This document shows, one piece after another, positions 35,390 through 44,578 of a DNA stretch of 64,000 bases. Each line of letters begins with the position of its first letter. Position 1 is the stretch's first letter. The stretch is from Mycolicibacterium aromaticivorans JS19b1 = JCM 16368 (GTDB lineage: Bacteria > Actinomycetota > Actinomycetes > Mycobacteriales > Mycobacteriaceae), in assembly GCF_000559085.1 (NCBI RefSeq), contig NZ_JALN02000003.1, positions 124,001 through 188,000 on the forward strand. The letters are read 5' to 3'. The notes below the pieces were generated by a model. It saw only the letters and a list, made by a program, of their open reading frames with translations. It had not been told where the DNA came from and did not search any database. The position numbers were made by a program, and so were the translations under genes.

Positions 35390-35427
35390 AATCAATACGT
35401 GTACAGTAGCACGTTCACGTATTGATT
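35390..35427. promoter_or_regulatory. 12-bp-arm inverted repeat in a divergent promoter
   Basis: AATCAATACGTG (35390-35401) and CACGTATTGATT (35416-35427) are perfect inverted copies with a 14-base spacer. It lies between divergent genes starting at 35373 (minus) and 35499 (plus). A likely operator for a dimeric repressor. A second, smaller dyad lies at 35439-35456. Confidence 0.7.
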
Positions 35428-35438
35428 TTACTGCGCTT

Positions 35439-35456
35439 CTATGCAACGGTGCATAG
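35439..35456 (+). promoter_or_regulatory. 7-bp-arm hairpin in the cupin-like gene leader
   Basis: CTATGCA (35439-35445), ACGG loop, TGCATAG (35450-35456). It may be a leader hairpin or a further operator for the plus-strand gene. Confidence 0.4.
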
Positions 35457-35498
35457 ATGGCGTCACGGGTGCCGGTGCAGCGGGAGGAGGTCATCGCG

Positions 35499-36020
35499 AT
35501 GAGCGCCGAAGTCAGCACGCCAGAACCTGGCTCGTGGTTTCAGAAACTGCGCAGCCGGCGCCCGCATCAGGTGATTCGCTGCGCACGCGGTGAATACCTG
35601 CGTCGGTGGTTCCTGGTGCCCCAAAACCGGTTCGTGAACGTGTATTTGCATAAATTCGTCGGGTCCGATGACCCGACGGCACTCCACAATCATCCCTGGC
35701 GCTTTCTGAGCCTCGTGCTTTCAGGTGCCTACGTCGAAGTCACCGAGCACGGCACGCAACGTCGTAGCCCATTCAGCGTTGCCTACAGACCGGCACATCA
35801 CCGTCACCGAATCCAGCTGATCCGCGACCAGGACGGCGAACGCCCCTGTCTGAGTGTCGTCATCACTGGTGCGCATCAACAGGGCTGGGGGTTCTTCTGC
35901 CCCCGCCCCGACGGGCGCTGGCGCTTCATCCCCTGGGGCGACTTCACCGCTGGTGGATGCGGCGACAACGCCACAGCATCCGACCACCGCAGCGACGCGG
36001 TAAGGCGACGGTCATCGTGA
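35499..36020 (+). CDS. Cupin-like hypothetical protein at the head of the transfer genes
   Basis: 173 aa. An earlier ATG at 35457 exists, but the ATG at 35499 has AGGAGG eight bases upstream. The core LHNHPWRFLSLVLSGAYVEV ... VAYRPAHHRHRIQL is a cupin-type pattern: HNHPW and HHRH supply metal-binding His and the strands form a small barrel. Proteins like this occur in phage and plasmid gene sets, with unknown function. A 22-bp gap separates it from the coupling ATPase. Confidence 0.65.
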   Translation: MSAEVSTPEPGSWFQKLRSRRPHQVIRCARGEYLRRWFLVPQNRFVNVYLHKFVGSDDPTALHNHPWRFLSLVLSGAYVEVTEHGTQRRSPFSVAYRPAHHRHRIQLIRDQDGERPCLSVVITGAHQQGWGFFCPRPDGRWRFIPWGDFTAGGCGDNATASDHRSDAVRRRSS

Positions 36021-36042
36021 CCATTTGGAGAGAGGACCCCCA

Positions 36043-37473
36043 GTGACGTATGTGCCGCCAGAGACACCGTATTGCGGTTTCATGCGTCGGTTCGTCAAAG
36101 GCCGTGAGCAGCTGTTCGTTCCGCGTACCGCCGCGCATTGTCTGATCAGTGCCCCCACCGAGTCGGGCAAATCTCGCCGGCTGCTGGCGCCGGCGAGCGC
36201 GCTGTGGGGCGGCCCGGTCGTGCAGGTGTCGTCCAAGGACGACGTGATGCAGCTGACGATGGAGCGCCGGTTCGGGCCGAAAGCGGTCATCGATTTCCGG
36301 CCGATCATCGACCCGTTCTACCCGCTCGGAGTCGAGCCGATGGTGTACGACCCGACCACCACCATTGAAACCCCGTACGAGGCGCTGACCGTCGCTGAGA
36401 CCATCATGCAGATGGCGACCGTCGGCATCGGCTCTGGCGCAGATCAGGTCTCCGACGGTGGCGTGTGGGAGTCGCAAGCCGCGGGTCCGCTGGCGGCCTT
36501 CCTGTATGCGGCGTCCCCCAACGGCAACGGGAAGGGGATGGAGTGGGTCCTCAAAGCCGTCGACAATCTCGAAGTCACCGAAGACGCTGCACGGCAACCG
36601 AGCTGGGTTCAAGCCGCCGCCCTCTGCAGCAGGTTTGAGGTGCTGGCGATCGGCATGACGCGCATACTGGGAATGGAACCGCGGCAACGCGACTCGGTGG
36701 CCATCACGATGCGCAAAGCCATTACCCCCTGGCTGCGGACCTCGCTGATGATGGCCGGCGGCGCTGACTTCGTCCGGGTGTTCGACGCGTCGTTCCTGGA
36801 TGATCCCAGCGCGACCCTATTCGTCTTGGCACCGGCTGACGGCACCGTCGCCGGCGCGGCCGTGACGTTGATCGACTCCCTGATTCGGCGCTGGCGCGAG
36901 AAGACGTCACGGCGCGAGCAGATGCATCGCCTGTTGTTGGCGATCGACGAATTGCCCAACACTGCACCCTTGCCCGACCTGCGTCGCATCGTGGGGGAGG
37001 GCCGCGGCCTGGGAATCAACCTGCTCGCCGTGGTGCAGGCATCGGCCCAAAACGACACGGTCTACGGCCAGGTCTATGCCCAAGAACTCCGCGAGATATT
37101 CCCGGCCAACATCATCATGTTCAGCGCACACGAAGAGGCTTTGCTCGCACGCACTGAAGACTGGTCGGGGCTAACATTCCGACGCACCGAAAGCTACGGC
37201 CAGGCCGACGGACACAAGTCACTGAGCACCGATTTCGGGCCGGTGCTGAGGTGGCAGGAATTACTGCCCCCCGACCCAGAGCATGCGCGACTTCTGTTGC
37301 GCGGTGGGCTCGGCCACTGTGTTGAGATTCCAGACTGGACCCGCTTCAAGGCCTACTACGACCAAGCCAGCGCAGCGCTGGTCGCACGCGCGGGATATCC
37401 AGCGCTCACCGCGGGCACGGCACCCAAAGTGGGAGCTGGCAAACGCTGGCTTCAGCGCCTATCTGGTAGCTGA
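36043..37473 (+). CDS. TraD/VirD4-like type IV coupling ATPase
   Basis: 476 aa from GTG with GGAGAGAGG upstream. Coupling proteins link the relaxase-DNA complex to the type IV channel. Walker A is APTESGKSRRL near residue 45, Walker B LLLAIDELPN near 305, followed by an RRIVGEGRGLGINLLAVVQ segment typical of the TraD/TraG C-terminal motif. It has no N-terminal transmembrane helices, so it is either a soluble coupling protein or uses another anchor. Its neighbours are transfer-type genes. Confidence 0.87.
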   Translation: MTYVPPETPYCGFMRRFVKGREQLFVPRTAAHCLISAPTESGKSRRLLAPASALWGGPVVQVSSKDDVMQLTMERRFGPKAVIDFRPIIDPFYPLGVEPMVYDPTTTIETPYEALTVAETIMQMATVGIGSGADQVSDGGVWESQAAGPLAAFLYAASPNGNGKGMEWVLKAVDNLEVTEDAARQPSWVQAAALCSRFEVLAIGMTRILGMEPRQRDSVAITMRKAITPWLRTSLMMAGGADFVRVFDASFLDDPSATLFVLAPADGTVAGAAVTLIDSLIRRWREKTSRREQMHRLLLAIDELPNTAPLPDLRRIVGEGRGLGINLLAVVQASAQNDTVYGQVYAQELREIFPANIIMFSAHEEALLARTEDWSGLTFRRTESYGQADGHKSLSTDFGPVLRWQELLPPDPEHARLLLRGGLGHCVEIPDWTRFKAYYDQASAALVARAGYPALTAGTAPKVGAGKRWLQRLSGS

Positions 37474-37519
37474 TCCTACGCCACCTCCGGTCACACCGCC
37501 AGCCCTGACAGGACAGCGC

Positions 37520-38554
37520 ATGAGCATCATCTGCAAGCTTGGCACCGCCGCCGTCGTAGTGGCCATCGCTGCCACCGGTTGCAACCATCCACCCCAAATC
37601 GGAGCACCGCACACACCTGACCGTGCCGCAGTGGTCGACCCGCAGTACACGCTCATTCAGGAACCCGAGGCGGGATACGCGCCGATCACCTCGCTGATCG
37701 ACGGGGCAAGCAAGTCGGTGCGGATGACCATGTATGCGCTCAACGACCCCGCCATCGAGCAGGCGCTGATCAATGCTCACACCCGGCGCGGCGTGGCAAC
37801 GACGGTGGTACTGGATCGCGCCTATCACGGACAGCGCACCAACCAATCGGCCTACGATTACTTGACGTCCGCTGGCGTTGACGTCATCTGGGCGCCAGCT
37901 GCGACGATCGTCCACGAAAAGGCCATCGTCATCGACGACGCCACGGCGATCGTGAGCACCGCCAATCTCACCGCGCAGTACTACGCCACAGGCCGTGATG
38001 CCCTGGTCGTCACCAGCAATCCCGCACAGGTGTCGGCTATTGCCGCAACTATCGACGGGGACTATCAAGCCGCACCCGATGGACGGCTCTCGGAGGCTGT
38101 CGATGCTCCCGGGCTGATCTGGTCGCCGGCAGCACGGTCAGCATTTGTGCAGACCATCGAAGATGCCACCACCAGTCTCGAGGTCACCAGTGAAGAGTTC
38201 ACCGACCGGGCGGTGCTCACCGCGCTAACCCATGCCGCGGCCCGACACGTTCAGTGCCGCATCCTGCTCAACGCCGACAACCAGCCCAGCGCCTCCGTCC
38301 AGGCGGTACAACACGCCGGGTGCGCTGTTCACGTCGTGCCCCAGTCCGCGAACGGGTTGTACCTGCACGAGAAAATCGTTCTCGCAGACCGCAAGTCGCT
38401 GCTCATCGGCAGCCACAACCTGGCCACCCGAAGCCTGACCGAAAACCGCGAGCTGTCGCTGCAACTCGATGCCGACGCCGCACCGAAGATCATCGAGGCA
38501 GTGTCGACCGTATTCGAAACCGACTTCGCCCACGCCTCGGACACCGAGAGATGA
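37520..38554 (+). CDS. Phospholipase D-like lipoprotein (two HKD motifs)
   Basis: 344 aa. A lipoprotein signal peptide ends at a lipobox-like AATGC (Cys near residue 26). Two PLD catalytic motifs are intact: HEKAIVIDDATAIVSTANL (near 133) and LHEKIVLADRKSLLIGSHN (near 282). Single-domain enzymes of this class include endonucleases such as Nuc and phospholipases. Exported and lipid-anchored next to a conjugation ATPase, it could act on DNA, lipids or recipient envelope. The frame continues upstream into the coupling gene, but the ATG at 37520 gives the signal peptide. Confidence 0.87.
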   Translation: MSIICKLGTAAVVVAIAATGCNHPPQIGAPHTPDRAAVVDPQYTLIQEPEAGYAPITSLIDGASKSVRMTMYALNDPAIEQALINAHTRRGVATTVVLDRAYHGQRTNQSAYDYLTSAGVDVIWAPAATIVHEKAIVIDDATAIVSTANLTAQYYATGRDALVVTSNPAQVSAIAATIDGDYQAAPDGRLSEAVDAPGLIWSPAARSAFVQTIEDATTSLEVTSEEFTDRAVLTALTHAAARHVQCRILLNADNQPSASVQAVQHAGCAVHVVPQSANGLYLHEKIVLADRKSLLIGSHNLATRSLTENRELSLQLDADAAPKIIEAVSTVFETDFAHASDTER

Positions 38555-38569
38555 GGTAAGGAGCCAGCC

Positions 38570-39766
38570 ATGATCCGATCGACCACGTTTGACGTTGACG
38601 GCAGCATCGTCGAGGACGTGCACGCTCCAGCGGCCCAGGAAGCGCTGTGGCGGGCCAAGGCTGCACGCGTCCGTCCGCTGTGCCTGTGCCAATCTGCTGG
38701 CGTAGAGATGTACATCGCCGCCGCTGGAGAAGACCTCGTTGTCAAAAGGATGCCCGGCTCGGCGGCCGCGCATGACCATCAATGCCGTTCGTGGCTGCCA
38801 CCGCATGAACTGTCCGGCTACGGCGCCGTGGCTGAGCACTCGATCGTAGACAACCCGGTTGACGGCACAACGGCACTGCGACTGGGCTTTTCCTTGTCGA
38901 AGCTCGCCAATCGCGCCGCCCCCGAACCAAGCGGCTCCGCGGCGGACACGGTTCAGTCGGAGGGCAACAAACTGTCACTGCGTGCTGTGCTGCACTACCT
39001 GTGGGATGAGGCGGAACTAACGAGTTGGCACCCCGGATTCGCAGGACACCGCTCCTGGGCGGTCGTCCACCGCCGCCTGCGCGACGCAGTGGACGGCAAG
39101 CTCGTGCGCAAGAACCCCCTCGCTCCATTCCTGTATGTGCCCGAGCCGTTCTCAGCCGATCGCAAGACCGAGATCGAACAGCGACGCATCAAGGCCTGGG
39201 CCCCAGCACGACGGGAGCCAGGCAAACCCACCAAGCTGATGATCGGCGTCGGTGAGGTCAAGGCGATCGAGCCAGCCAACCACGGCGTCAAAATGCAAGT
39301 CCGACACCAGCCGGGACACCCGTGGTTTCTTGACGACGACCTCTACCGCAAGCTCGCTAAACGGTTCGCCATCGAGTTGGAACTGTGGCAGATGGCCGAG
39401 CATGGCGAAGTGCGGCTGATGGCGATCTCAACCTTCTCGGTGTCACGAGCGGGATACGCGCACGTCGAGCAGCTCTCGTTGATGACAACCGATCGCAACT
39501 GGTTGCCCTTCACCGGCGACACCGATCGCACCCTGCTCAGGACGGTTGTCGACCAGGAACGGGTATTTCGAAAAGTGTTGTCATATAACGGCGGATCGGC
39601 GGCGTTGGCCTCGCTGGTCTTCACCGACACCGCTCCGGCCATCGCCGCTTTCATCGACCGACCAGCCGGTGAGCTCGACGGCCAACCGTCGTCGATAGCC
39701 GGACTTCCAGTATGGACCTGGCGCACGGACGAGGACATGCCGGACTTGCCGTCCCCAGCCTCCTGA
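38570..39766 (+). CDS. DUF1173-family protein
   Basis: 398 aa. The N-terminal RPLCLCQSAGVEMYIAAAGE, VKRMPGSAAAH and the later DGTTALRLGFSLSK are hallmarks of DUF1173, a family of unknown function found mainly on plasmids and integrative elements near conjugation genes. The paired Cys in LCLC and a later Cys/His group (HDHQCRSW) could bind metal. AAGGAG precedes the ATG at 38570. Sixteen bases after the PLD-like gene, probably one operon. Confidence 0.85.
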   Translation: MIRSTTFDVDGSIVEDVHAPAAQEALWRAKAARVRPLCLCQSAGVEMYIAAAGEDLVVKRMPGSAAAHDHQCRSWLPPHELSGYGAVAEHSIVDNPVDGTTALRLGFSLSKLANRAAPEPSGSAADTVQSEGNKLSLRAVLHYLWDEAELTSWHPGFAGHRSWAVVHRRLRDAVDGKLVRKNPLAPFLYVPEPFSADRKTEIEQRRIKAWAPARREPGKPTKLMIGVGEVKAIEPANHGVKMQVRHQPGHPWFLDDDLYRKLAKRFAIELELWQMAEHGEVRLMAISTFSVSRAGYAHVEQLSLMTTDRNWLPFTGDTDRTLLRTVVDQERVFRKVLSYNGGSAALASLVFTDTAPAIAAFIDRPAGELDGQPSSIAGLPVWTWRTDEDMPDLPSPAS

Positions 39767-39803
39767 GGGTGCATCAGTGCGCGGCGGTTCCCCGGAGCCG
39801 AGA

Positions 39804-39830
39804 CAGGGTTGCGCTCGGCGCGCAACCCTG
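39804..39830 (+). terminator. Hairpin terminator candidate after DUF1173 gene
   Basis: CAGGGTTGCG (39804-39813), 7-nt loop, CGCAACCCTG (39821-39830), a perfect 10-bp stem between convergent genes. No T run follows, which is common in mycobacteria. Confidence 0.65.
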
Positions 39831-39894
39831 GAAGGCGTCGCAGCAGCGTGTCGCGCTCGGCGTAGGCGCAGGAGGTGCATTGAGGATGGCCTCG

Positions 39895-40542
39895 TTAGGT
39901 AGGCGGGGCCAGGCTGGCTTGAACGAGTCCAGTGAGGATCATGTCGAGTCCGGTGTCGAATCGACGGTTGCGGTCGCCGGTGAGTATTGCGATGAGGTCG
40001 TCGGCCTCGGTGGGTCGATGGTGGCCGTTAGCGGCTATCTGCTGCACGAGCGAGTCCCACTCGTCTGTGCCGCTGAGCTCGAGGTAGGCCTGTTCGTCGA
40101 TAACAAATCCTGTTGTGTAAGAGCGCAATACGGCTGCTAGCTGGCCGGGACTGTGTTCGGGGGCGGTGACGGCGTGCAGCAGTGTCATCAGCGTTGCCGA
40201 CAGGTTGAGCGTCGCGGACAGGGGTGCGTAGGAGCCGGCGACGATGCGCCCGCCGTCGCGGAACGCCAGCATCGCGCGTCGCATTCGCTCGCAGCAGGTT
40301 TTCACGTTGTCGATCGATGGGTTGGCGGTGTCGATGTCGGAGAGGTCGATGGTGGCGTAGATCGCGTCGGACATCGCGCGCTGGAGGTCTTTGCGATCCC
40401 GAAAGTGCTTGTATAGCGCTCCTGGAGTGACGTCAGCCGCTACGGCAAGTCGCCGCATCGTCAGTGCGTCTAGCCCGTTGGAGCGCACGTAGTCGTGTGC
40501 GAGCGCCACCAACGCCTCCCGAGTTAATCCACGCTTGACCAT
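39895..40542 (-). CDS. TetR-family repressor
   Basis: 215 aa from ATG at 40542 (longer starts up to 40611 would run into the operator). The helix-turn-helix at about 23-55 (TMRRLAVAADVTPGALYKHF) is canonical TetR, and the C-terminal part looks like the TetR/AcrR type II ligand domain. It is divergent from the monooxygenase and the intergenic dyad at 40604-40618 is its probable operator, so it likely represses the monooxygenase until a substrate-like ligand binds. Confidence 0.92.
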   Translation of the reverse strand: MVKRGLTREALVALAHDYVRSNGLDALTMRRLAVAADVTPGALYKHFRDRKDLQRAMSDAIYATIDLSDIDTANPSIDNVKTCCERMRRAMLAFRDGGRIVAGSYAPLSATLNLSATLMTLLHAVTAPEHSPGQLAAVLRSYTTGFVIDEQAYLELSGTDEWDSLVQQIAANGHHRPTEADDLIAILTGDRNRRFDTGLDMILTGLVQASLAPPT

Positions 40543-40603
40543 CGCACGCCAGCGTAGAGCGGATGCTGTTGACATAGCGGGTACGCCACCCCACACTCTC
40601 GTG

Positions 40604-40618
40604 GTGAACAATGTTCAC
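40604..40618. promoter_or_regulatory. TetR operator in the divergent tetR-monooxygenase promoter
   Basis: GTGAACAATGTTCAC is a perfect 7+1+7 palindrome, 21 bp before the monooxygenase ATG and 62 bp from the tetR start. Confidence 0.75.
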
Positions 40619-40638
40619 TTGAGGATGGTGGGTGGGAG

Positions 40639-42090
40639 ATGGCAGAGCACCAGGTAGTGGTCGCAGGTGCAGGTCCGACGGGGCTCACGTTGGCCGGCGA
40701 ACTGGCCTTGGGGGGAGTCGACGTCGCTGTCATCGAGCGCCGAACCGATCGGGACCTGGTGGGCTCGCGCGCGGGCGGCATGACACCGCGCACGATCGAG
40801 GTGCTCGATCAGCGCGGCATTGCCGATCGGTTCCTCGCCGAGGGCATCCTCGGCCAAAACGGCCACTACGCAGGGCTGTTCTTCGACGTGTCCGATCTGG
40901 CGACCCGCCACAACTACGGGCTTGCACTGCTGCAGTACCGCGTCGAGACGGTCCTGGCGGATTGGATCACCGAACTGGGCGTGCCCATTCACTACGGCCG
41001 TGAAGTCACCGGGTTCACCCAAGATGAGGCTGGTGTCGATGCCGCGATGTCGGATGGGTCAGCGCTGCGTGGCGACTACCTGGTGGGGTGCGACGGGGGT
41101 CGCAGCGTCGTCCGGAAACAGGCCGGTATCGACTTCCCTGGGTGGGAGCCATCGATCAGTTGCCTAGTCGCCGACGTCCATATGACCCGGGAGCCGCCGT
41201 GGGGTCTGCATCGACGTGGTGGGTTCCACTCGTTTTTCGCCTTCGATGGCGAAGACACCGTGCGTGTGATGGTGGCCGAGCCATACGTCGGAATCGCCGC
41301 TGAACCGACCCTGGCCGATCTCCGCGCAGCGCTTGTTGCTGTCTGCGGAACAGACTACGGAATACGTAGTGCCACATGGATTTCACGGTTCACCGACGCA
41401 ACTCGCCAAGCCGCGACCTACCGAACCGGCCGCGTACTGTTGGCCGGCGACGCCGCGCACATCCATTTCCCGATCGGTGGGCAAGGCCTCAACACCGGGA
41501 TCCAGGACGCGGTCAACCTGGGCTGGAAGTTGGCGCAAGTCGTGCGCGGGTTATCCGGTGAGGAACTCCTCGACAGCTATCACGCTGAGCGGCATCCCGT
41601 CGGCGCCCGAGTGCTGCACAACACCATGGCCCAAACCGCGCTCAATGGGCCCGGGGAACGCACCGATGCCCTTCGGGACACCGTTGCCGAGCTGCTCGCC
41701 CTGCACGAAACCCGCACCCGGATAGCCGCCATGATGTGCGGCCTGGACATCCACTACAACCTCGGCGATGGACACCCGCTGCTCGGCCGCCGCATCCCAG
41801 ACCTCGACCTGCAGACTCCCTCCGGCCCGACTCGCTTGTTCACCTTCCTACACCAGGCCCGCGGTGTACTCCTGAAATTTGGTGGCCTGCCATGGGATTT
41901 TGACATCACGCCCTGGTCGGACCGGGTGTCAATGTTCGATGTGTACTACAACGGCACGTGGCAGCTCCCAGTCTTCGGCAACGTGGCCGCACCGACTGCA
42001 GTACTGGTCCGACCCGATGGCTACGTCGCCTGGGTGGCAGAAGGCTCGACCGCGGGATTATCGAATGCACTTGACACGTGGTTCACCTAA
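40639..42090 (+). CDS. FAD-dependent aromatic monooxygenase, rifamycin monooxygenase-like
   Basis: 483 aa. Class A flavoprotein hydroxylase: GAGPTGLTLAGEL (FAD-binding Rossmann, near residue 9), GCDGGRS (DG motif, near 152) and RVLLAGDAAHIH (GD motif, near 270) are intact, with a thioredoxin-like C-terminal domain ending VLVRPDGYVAWV. The length and the sequence around these motifs resemble Rox/RIFMO enzymes that inactivate rifampicin, as well as related polyketide hydroxylases. Substrate cannot be read from sequence. Probably controlled by the divergent TetR protein. Confidence 0.88.
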   Translation: MAEHQVVVAGAGPTGLTLAGELALGGVDVAVIERRTDRDLVGSRAGGMTPRTIEVLDQRGIADRFLAEGILGQNGHYAGLFFDVSDLATRHNYGLALLQYRVETVLADWITELGVPIHYGREVTGFTQDEAGVDAAMSDGSALRGDYLVGCDGGRSVVRKQAGIDFPGWEPSISCLVADVHMTREPPWGLHRRGGFHSFFAFDGEDTVRVMVAEPYVGIAAEPTLADLRAALVAVCGTDYGIRSATWISRFTDATRQAATYRTGRVLLAGDAAHIHFPIGGQGLNTGIQDAVNLGWKLAQVVRGLSGEELLDSYHAERHPVGARVLHNTMAQTALNGPGERTDALRDTVAELLALHETRTRIAAMMCGLDIHYNLGDGHPLLGRRIPDLDLQTPSGPTRLFTFLHQARGVLLKFGGLPWDFDITPWSDRVSMFDVYYNGTWQLPVFGNVAAPTAVLVRPDGYVAWVAEGSTAGLSNALDTWFT

Positions 42091-42221
42091 CTGACCTGCG
42101 TCCACAGCGCCGGCTACGAGACGCCCCAACCTGATCGGCTTGTCCTGCTGATCCATCGGCAAAGTTCAGGTTCCCAATGGCCTGCGGCGGCGCCCACATC
42201 ATCCGCGATCGAAAGCGCGGT

Positions 42222-42762
42222 TCAGCGTCCGCCCCTTTTGACCGGAATTTCACCAGGGCAAAGGATGTTGGATTTGTTCCCGCAGAATGTCGCCGTGGCC
42301 GGCGTGACGCGCGAGGTCTTCGATCGCGAGAAGGTAGATAAATCGCAGATTGATGTTGCCGAGGTGGGGGTGTGTTCGGACCTCATCGAGATCAAATTTG
42401 GCAGCGATGACGCGGGAACGCTCGCTGGCAGTCTCAAATTCTGCGATCACGTCGGCCACGGTTTCTCCGTCCTCGACGAGGAAGCTGGTATCCCCGGCTG
42501 TCGTACCTCCGCCGCATTCGTGTTTGGGCACCCCACCCAAGATGTGCTGAAACCAGATCCGTTCAGCGACGGCAGCGTGCTTGAGCAATCCGATCGGGGT
42601 GGTCATCGACGCGACGCAGCGCCGTCGGGCGTCAGCATTTGAGAGTCCCCGCACCGTGTTGACTAGTTCGGCCCGATTCCGGTCGAGGGCGCTCTCCACT
42701 AGCCGGCGTTCAGCCCCGGTGGTGGTTTGGGGTATCGACCATGTTGTCACTGTGGGCTCCAT
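42222..42762 (-). CDS. DinB-like (DUF664-type) protein
   Basis: 180 aa from ATG at 42762 (the frame continues to 42825 without family-like residues). Four-helix bundle pattern with metal-binding His in LLKHAAVAERIWF and RHAGHGDIL. Actinobacterial DinB/DUF664 proteins include mycothiol- or bacillithiol-dependent transferases that detoxify xenobiotics. Convergent with the monooxygenase; together with the TetR gene they look like a small detoxification cassette. Confidence 0.85.
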
Positions 42763-43310
42763 TTCTGTTGGGGTGAAACATCTAAAATGTCTGCGGTACC
42801 TGATATCTGAGGATTCGAGTTGCACGGCATACAGCCCATAAGTCGAAGACTTTCAACCCACGGAGCGCCGAAAGAGTCGGCAGTCCGGCGAGAACGTGTG
42901 AGAGAGCCGGAAGCGGGCTAGTTGCGCTGCGCTAGCTGACCGGCAATTTGGGCGACGACTCAATAGTCGGAACAACGGACGATGGCGTGCTTGGCCCAAG
43001 CTATGTAGCCCAAGCTACCAGTTCGCGACCTGTTGGCGGGTCTTGTGTTGCGAACGCGCTCATCTGGCGTTCTCTTCATCACCGACGCCGACGACCCTGG
43101 ACACAGCGTCACATGAGGTCGAAACGGTCATTCTGTGCGCCCGCGAAGGACTCCGTCCCATGACGAAGGCATCCGGGTAGATTTTCTTTGCGATTCAAGG
43201 ACGTTGCAACGCTCGGGTATTCGGACGGGCGCGGTCTAAGCCCTCGCCATTTCCTTTCTGCGAAGCCGTATTCGGCGTGTTGTCCAGAAGAATTGCTTCG
43301 GGTCGGAGCA
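42763..43310. other. Intergenic region without a recognisable gene
   Basis: About 550 bp between the DinB-like gene and the transfer membrane genes. Short frames on both strands (42948-43163, 43109-43321) have no ribosome site or domain. Composition is slightly less GC-rich than the flanks. It probably contains the DinB promoter; an oriT or a decayed insertion is possible but I see no supporting repeat. Confidence 0.4.
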
Positions 43311-44117
43311 TTAGTAGTCACTGGTGATGGGTACGGGTGTCACAGCGATATCGAAGATTGCATCGCGGATGCCCACTGCTACAGCGCCACTCATCCAGGC
43401 AACACCGATCAAGCACAGCGCCAAGGTGATGCGCACCAGGTGCAGGGATTGTTGGGACTGGGAAATCTGAGTCGTCGGACTCAGATCGACCACCTCGGCC
43501 GGCTCCAACGTCTCGAACACCGATGGCGCGGTGAGGTCGTCGGGCCCCAGTGGCAATGTGAGATCTACCGGCAGCGGCGGCGGGGTCAGGGGCCACCAAC
43601 TGGCCGATCCGTCAACGGCCAACCAGCCGTTAAGAATTCCGTAGATGCCTGCGGCGGCGAAGGTCGCTGGGATTTGGGCCAGCACATACGGTGCGATGAC
43701 GGTGGCGGCCAGAGTGTCGTCGGGGCTGTAGAGCAGTGCTGTGATGGTTCCGATGCCCACCGCTGTGCTCAGCAGCGCCGGAATCGGGTAGGCGCGCAGA
43801 CGCTCGGGAATGAATCGCAGCGTGTACTCGTACAGCAGCCGGCCGGCCAGCCAGCCAATGGGGGTGAGCACCGCGCAGACCCCAATCACGATGCGCTCGA
43901 GAATGATCTCCACCGTCGAGCCTCGACGGGCCCAGTGCGGGTGCATCACGTTGTCGTCGTAGGGACTTGGCCGTGCACCCGCCGCCAAGCGGATGCGCTT
44001 GCGGATCTGGCGGTTGAGCAGCTCGGCGCGGCGTTTCTGGACGTTCCAGATGCCGGCGTGCTCGGCGATCCATTCGCGACGAAGCTCGTCGTACCGATCA
44101 GGCATCACGTGACCCAT
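43311..44117 (-). CDS. Polytopic membrane protein of the transfer region
   Basis: 268 aa from the ATG at 44117, preceded by AGGGGAA. A cytoplasmic start (RYDELRREWIAEHAGIW) is followed by about four transmembrane helices (for example VVIGVCAVLTPIGWLAGRLL, ALLSTAVGIGTITALLYSP, a third near 170 and a last one at the C-terminus, ITLALCLIGVAWMSGAVAVG). No family recognised. It is divergent from the main transfer operon and shares its promoter region, so a role in plasmid transfer is likely but inferred. Confidence 0.7.
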   Translation of the reverse strand: MGHVMPDRYDELRREWIAEHAGIWNVQKRRAELLNRQIRKRIRLAAGARPSPYDDNVMHPHWARRGSTVEIILERIVIGVCAVLTPIGWLAGRLLYEYTLRFIPERLRAYPIPALLSTAVGIGTITALLYSPDDTLAATVIAPYVLAQIPATFAAAGIYGILNGWLAVDGSASWWPLTPPPLPVDLTLPLGPDDLTAPSVFETLEPAEVVDLSPTTQISQSQQSLHLVRITLALCLIGVAWMSGAVAVGIRDAIFDIAVTPVPITSDY

Positions 44118-44233
44118 TGCATGTTCCCCTGTTGTTGATTTTGTTTTTTTCTGCCAAACTCGACAGGCATAGGCCGAGCGTAGCCGCTGGTACACAAAAT
44201 GTCGCCAGTCAGTTGAGGGGAGAGGTCCACACC

Positions 44234-44578
44234 ATGGCTCTACTCGCGTTGAGCGGCATATCCGTGCTGTTCATAGCGCTTTTAGCGGCGGGACTGTGCC
44301 TGGGCGGCACGAGCTCCGCGGTCGCACCGACGCGGACCGCACGAGCGCCCATCGGCATGCCGGTCGCCAGCGAAAATAAGCAGTACGCGAACATCCCCCT
44401 TTTAGTTACCGGTGTTCACCCGGTGATGTCCTCGGCAGCTTGCTGGCCCGGGGTATGGGTGGGTCCCGCGCCCGTCGTCCACGCCCATCCCGCAGCCTCG
44501 CCTGCACCCGCACTAATGCAGCGCCGCCACCCGAGCACCGTCGCGGCCCGCGTGATCTCGCATCGGGTCCTGCGATGA
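44234..44578 (+). CDS. Small secreted or membrane-anchored protein, start of transfer operon
   Basis: 114 aa. Signal peptide or anchor at residues 1-30 (ALSGISVLFIALLAAGLCLG), then a Pro/Ala/His-rich tail. GAGGGGAGAGG precedes the ATG and the stop overlaps the next start (ATGA, 44575). No family recognised. Confidence 0.65.
   Translation: MALLALSGISVLFIALLAAGLCLGGTSSAVAPTRTARAPIGMPVASENKQYANIPLLVTGVHPVMSSAACWPGVWVGPAPVVHAHPAASPAPALMQRRHPSTVAARVISHRVLR

Noticed and set aside
43188..44138. 316-aa plus-strand frame
   Set aside because: Antisense to the polytopic membrane protein, with Gln/Arg/His-rich shadow composition.
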